Positions 6,724 to 8,299 of a DNA stretch of 8,299 nt are shown here, in pieces. Under the pieces are notes generated by a model. It made no database searches and was not told the origin of the DNA. It saw only the letters and a program-made list of their open reading frames with translations. This DNA comes from JACJXF01 sp038316435 (GTDB lineage Bacteria; Bacteroidota; Bacteroidia; Bacteroidales; GCA-2748055): the NCBI GenBank assembly GCA_038316435.1, contig JBBQAQ010000075.1, forward strand, positions 1 through 8,299, read 5' to 3'. How positions within the stretch are numbered: position 1 is the stretch's first letter; every line of letters starts with the position of its first letter. The translations under genes were made by a program, and so were the position numbers.

Positions 6724-6747
6724 CCATTTCTTTGGTAGAGGAAATGG
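6724..6747. repeat. 7-bp inverted repeat in the mntH upstream region
   Basis: CCATTTC at 6724-6730 and GAAATGG at 6741-6747 are exact reverse complements separated by 10 nt. On the - strand the second arm is followed by a T-rich stretch (TTTGTTA), so a weak terminator is possible, though it lies about 280 nt past the GH172 stop. A regulatory site for mntH is the alternative. Confidence 0.3.
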
Positions 6748-6890
6748 GGAGCATTTTGTCAATATTTTCTCCATTGCTTATTCAAGACCTTCGATTGCCT
6801 GGGTATGTTGCGAGGAATTGCAACCGATAATCGCCAGAATCCTAATAAATTGAAGCACAATTAAAGTACTGCCCCCTAACCGCTGGTACA

Positions 6891-6983
6891 GCCAATGCCT
6901 AGCACTTTTTTAAAAAGAAAATTATTGTTTAAATTATGTTATTTGTGGCCCGAAAATTTAAATGTATAATCGTCGGCATTGGC
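6891..6983. repeat. Nested inverted repeats enclosing an AT-rich segment
   Basis: The outer arms GCCAATGCC (6891-6899) and GGCATTGGC (6975-6983) are exact reverse complements. Inside them ATTAT (6921-6925) pairs with ATAAT (6966-6970), and TTTAAATT (6928-6935) pairs with AATTTAAA (6955-6962), leaving a 19-nt terminal loop that contains GTGGCCCG. All three pairs nest in the right order, which argues for one folded element rather than unrelated matches, although the 5' side has an unpaired 21-nt A/T-rich bulge. It starts 47 nt beyond the GH172 stop. It could be a 3'-UTR structure, a small RNA or a remnant of a small palindromic element; no T-run follows it on either strand. Confidence 0.45.
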
Positions 6984-7029
6984 CATACAGGCAGAATGCT
7001 TAAGATCAAAGCAAAGAGCCAAAACTAAT

Positions 7030-8262
7030 TTATTTGCCCCAGAGTTTTGGATCGTTGCCTTTTTCTATCCTCCAGGCATTTCTCCATAAATGAATTTCAG
7101 AAGCTCCGATCATTGGCATCGGCTGACGCTCTTCCTTGGTAAATGTTCTGGGTAATGCGGAGGCTTTATCCTGATACCAGTATGCTACAGAAGCCAGATC
7201 GAGAGTGAGGTTGTTGTTATGCCCATGCTCAATGGTAAACCTGCATGATTTGTCGAAGTAAACCGGATCAGAAATAAAAAACCGGTAAAGATGTGTATGG
7301 CCGAGCCATCCCGTTTCATTATTTACCCGTGGATAGCCAAAATACGGATGCTGAAGCAATTCTTTCGGACACCATGAGGTATTGAAAAAATCTTCTGTTC
7401 CGGTACCATTGAGTGTTGGCAAAGTATCCCCATCAATAAAAACCATCTCGTCACCTTCACCATACCACATGGTTGAGGGGCAATTGACATAATAATTTAC
7501 CCCAACAAATTGCCCTTTTCCTTTGATATCTGCAAACAGGTAATTGTCTTTTCCATATTTGTTGTTACCGGTCTCTCCAAGAAGTCCCCATTCGTTTTCA
7601 CCTCCTTTTAAAGCATCTGTTACTTCGTGATTATACCATGCGTGGAAACGGCCGGAGTTTTTAGGGAGTTGACTCATTTCAACATAGTTAATGTTAAAAT
7701 AAAAACTGGCAATATCCTTACCTGTCTGGTTTTCAATCTCAATCCTTGCACCTTTTGCAAAGGGCATTGCAAAATATGAGACGTAAGATTTTCCCCAACC
7801 GGGAGTTACGGAAAGTGGAACACTGATAAAATTGTATGCTTCATTCCAGCCATTTCCAAAGAAAGACCCGATTGGCGATTCAACCGATGGAAAAGTATTC
7901 CCATCCCAGAACATCCTGATAATTATATCATTCCTGTTTAATAACTCGGCTCCCGGAGCAATGGTAATCCAGATATGGTTTATTATTCCGGCAGTTTTCA
8001 CATCCATAATGGTAATTTTCTCCCCGGTTTTTATTCCTCCAAGGCAATCACCATTGCCACCTGTCTTGTCTGCACTGCTTACCTGTCTGGTTTTCACGTC
8101 ATTTTTAATCTGTGAAAGTTGAAGCATTTCATTGCCTGTTTCCTGTGAAAAAATATATCCGGAGGAAAGGCAGATTGCCAAAATTGTCAGAAAACATTTC
8201 AAAATGAAACCAGTTCTTTTTGTTGAAAAATTGACCACGTTTAAAAGTTTGTCAGTTTTCAT
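7030..8262 (-). CDS. Exported GH172 (DUF2961) glycoside hydrolase
   Basis: The protein matches the DUF2961 family, now GH172, whose characterised members act on alpha-D-fructofuranoside or alpha-D-arabinofuranoside linkages. A hydrophobic stretch at about 18-33 after a basic N-terminus, ending near I-F-S-Q, indicates a Sec signal peptide; the only nearby Cys context (L-A-I-C) is a poor lipobox, so a periplasmic or secreted soluble enzyme is likelier than a lipoprotein. The core covers about 70-365 and should form two jelly-roll halves. Y-G-E-G-D-E at 267-272 and G-T-G-T-E-D at 286-291 supply E269 and E290, spaced 21 residues apart like the nucleophile and acid/base pair reported for the Bifidobacterium dentium enzyme (E270 and E291, from memory). 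W-Y-N-H-E at 209-213 and the S/T-x-L-Y-R-F segment near 323-328 also fit. The substrate cannot be fixed from sequence. No SusC/SusD or other carbohydrate genes lie in the window; the upstream side is cut off. Confidence 0.88.
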   Translation of the reverse strand: MKTDKLLNVVNFSTKRTGFILKCFLTILAICLSSGYIFSQETGNEMLQLSQIKNDVKTRQVSSADKTGGNGDCLGGIKTGEKITIMDVKTAGIINHIWITIAPGAELLNRNDIIIRMFWDGNTFPSVESPIGSFFGNGWNEAYNFISVPLSVTPGWGKSYVSYFAMPFAKGARIEIENQTGKDIASFYFNINYVEMSQLPKNSGRFHAWYNHEVTDALKGGENEWGLLGETGNNKYGKDNYLFADIKGKGQFVGVNYYVNCPSTMWYGEGDEMVFIDGDTLPTLNGTGTEDFFNTSWCPKELLQHPYFGYPRVNNETGWLGHTHLYRFFISDPVYFDKSCRFTIEHGHNNNLTLDLASVAYWYQDKASALPRTFTKEERQPMPMIGASEIHLWRNAWRIEKGNDPKLWGK

Positions 8263-8299
8263 GGGAGTATTTTTATTTTAATTGGTTTTTACTATTTTG

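Larger units (their letters stand above)
6610..7029. other. 420-bp intergenic region between mntH and the GH172 gene
   Basis: This gap lies upstream of mntH and downstream of the GH172 gene, both on the - strand. I see no convincing gene: the longest start-to-stop stretch noticed on the + strand, from ATG at 6744, has 28 codons and no recognisable product. There is no good TAnnTTTG promoter match in front of mntH. What it does hold is three inverted-repeat structures, listed separately: a 9-bp dyad at 6667-6692, a 7-bp dyad at 6724-6747 and a nested set at 6891-6983. Confidence 0.6.

Noticed and set aside
6744..6830. 28-codon start-to-stop stretch on the + strand in the mntH upstream gap
   Set aside because: No ribosome-binding signal, no recognisable product, and it begins inside a dyad; not supported as a gene.

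Overview
The window looks like a chromosomal segment of a Bacteroidota species, probably from the Bacteroidales or a related order; genus cannot be read from it. The main evidence is the gene order HD-domain protein, lpxD, a fused lpxC-fabZ, lpxA, which is typical of that phylum. Supporting signs are AT-rich intergenic DNA, little or no Shine-Dalgarno sequence before starts, candidate promoters of the TTTG / TAnnTTTG type, and a secreted DUF2961 (GH172) carbohydrate-active enzyme.

Layout. Positions 1-341 (+) hold the C-terminal end of an HD-domain phosphohydrolase-like protein cut by the window edge. Positions 465-3841 (+) hold the lipid A block: lpxD, the bifunctional lpxC/fabZ and lpxA. Together these encode the first committed steps of lipid A synthesis (LpxA acylation, LpxC deacetylation, LpxD second acylation) plus the FabZ dehydratase that competes for the same 3-hydroxyacyl-ACP pool. 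lpxC/fabZ and lpxA abut exactly (TAA then ATG). Candidate promoters precede lpxD and lpxC/fabZ. Positions 4020-5063 (-) encode thiamine-monophosphate kinase (thiL), convergent with lpxA. Positions 5347-6609 (-) encode an Nramp/MntH-type divalent metal transporter whose last codons double as an intrinsic terminator. Positions 7030-8262 (-) encode an exported GH172/DUF2961 glycoside hydrolase.

The coding genes are mostly ordinary and well recognised; I see no defence system, CRISPR array, complete insertion sequence, tRNA or rRNA. The less explained signals are between genes: a cluster of short GGGAC palindromes at about 5222-5329 that looks like a decayed copy of a dispersed intergenic repeat; a 9-bp dyad and a 7-bp dyad upstream of the metal transporter; and a nested set of inverted repeats at about 6891-6983 in the 420-bp gap downstream of the GH172 gene. 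Two protein-level oddities are a Ser where Nramp transporters normally carry the proton-pathway Asp of TM3, and a Lys at the acyl-chain ruler position of LpxA.

All family assignments come from recognising motifs and overall similarity by eye; no database search was run.
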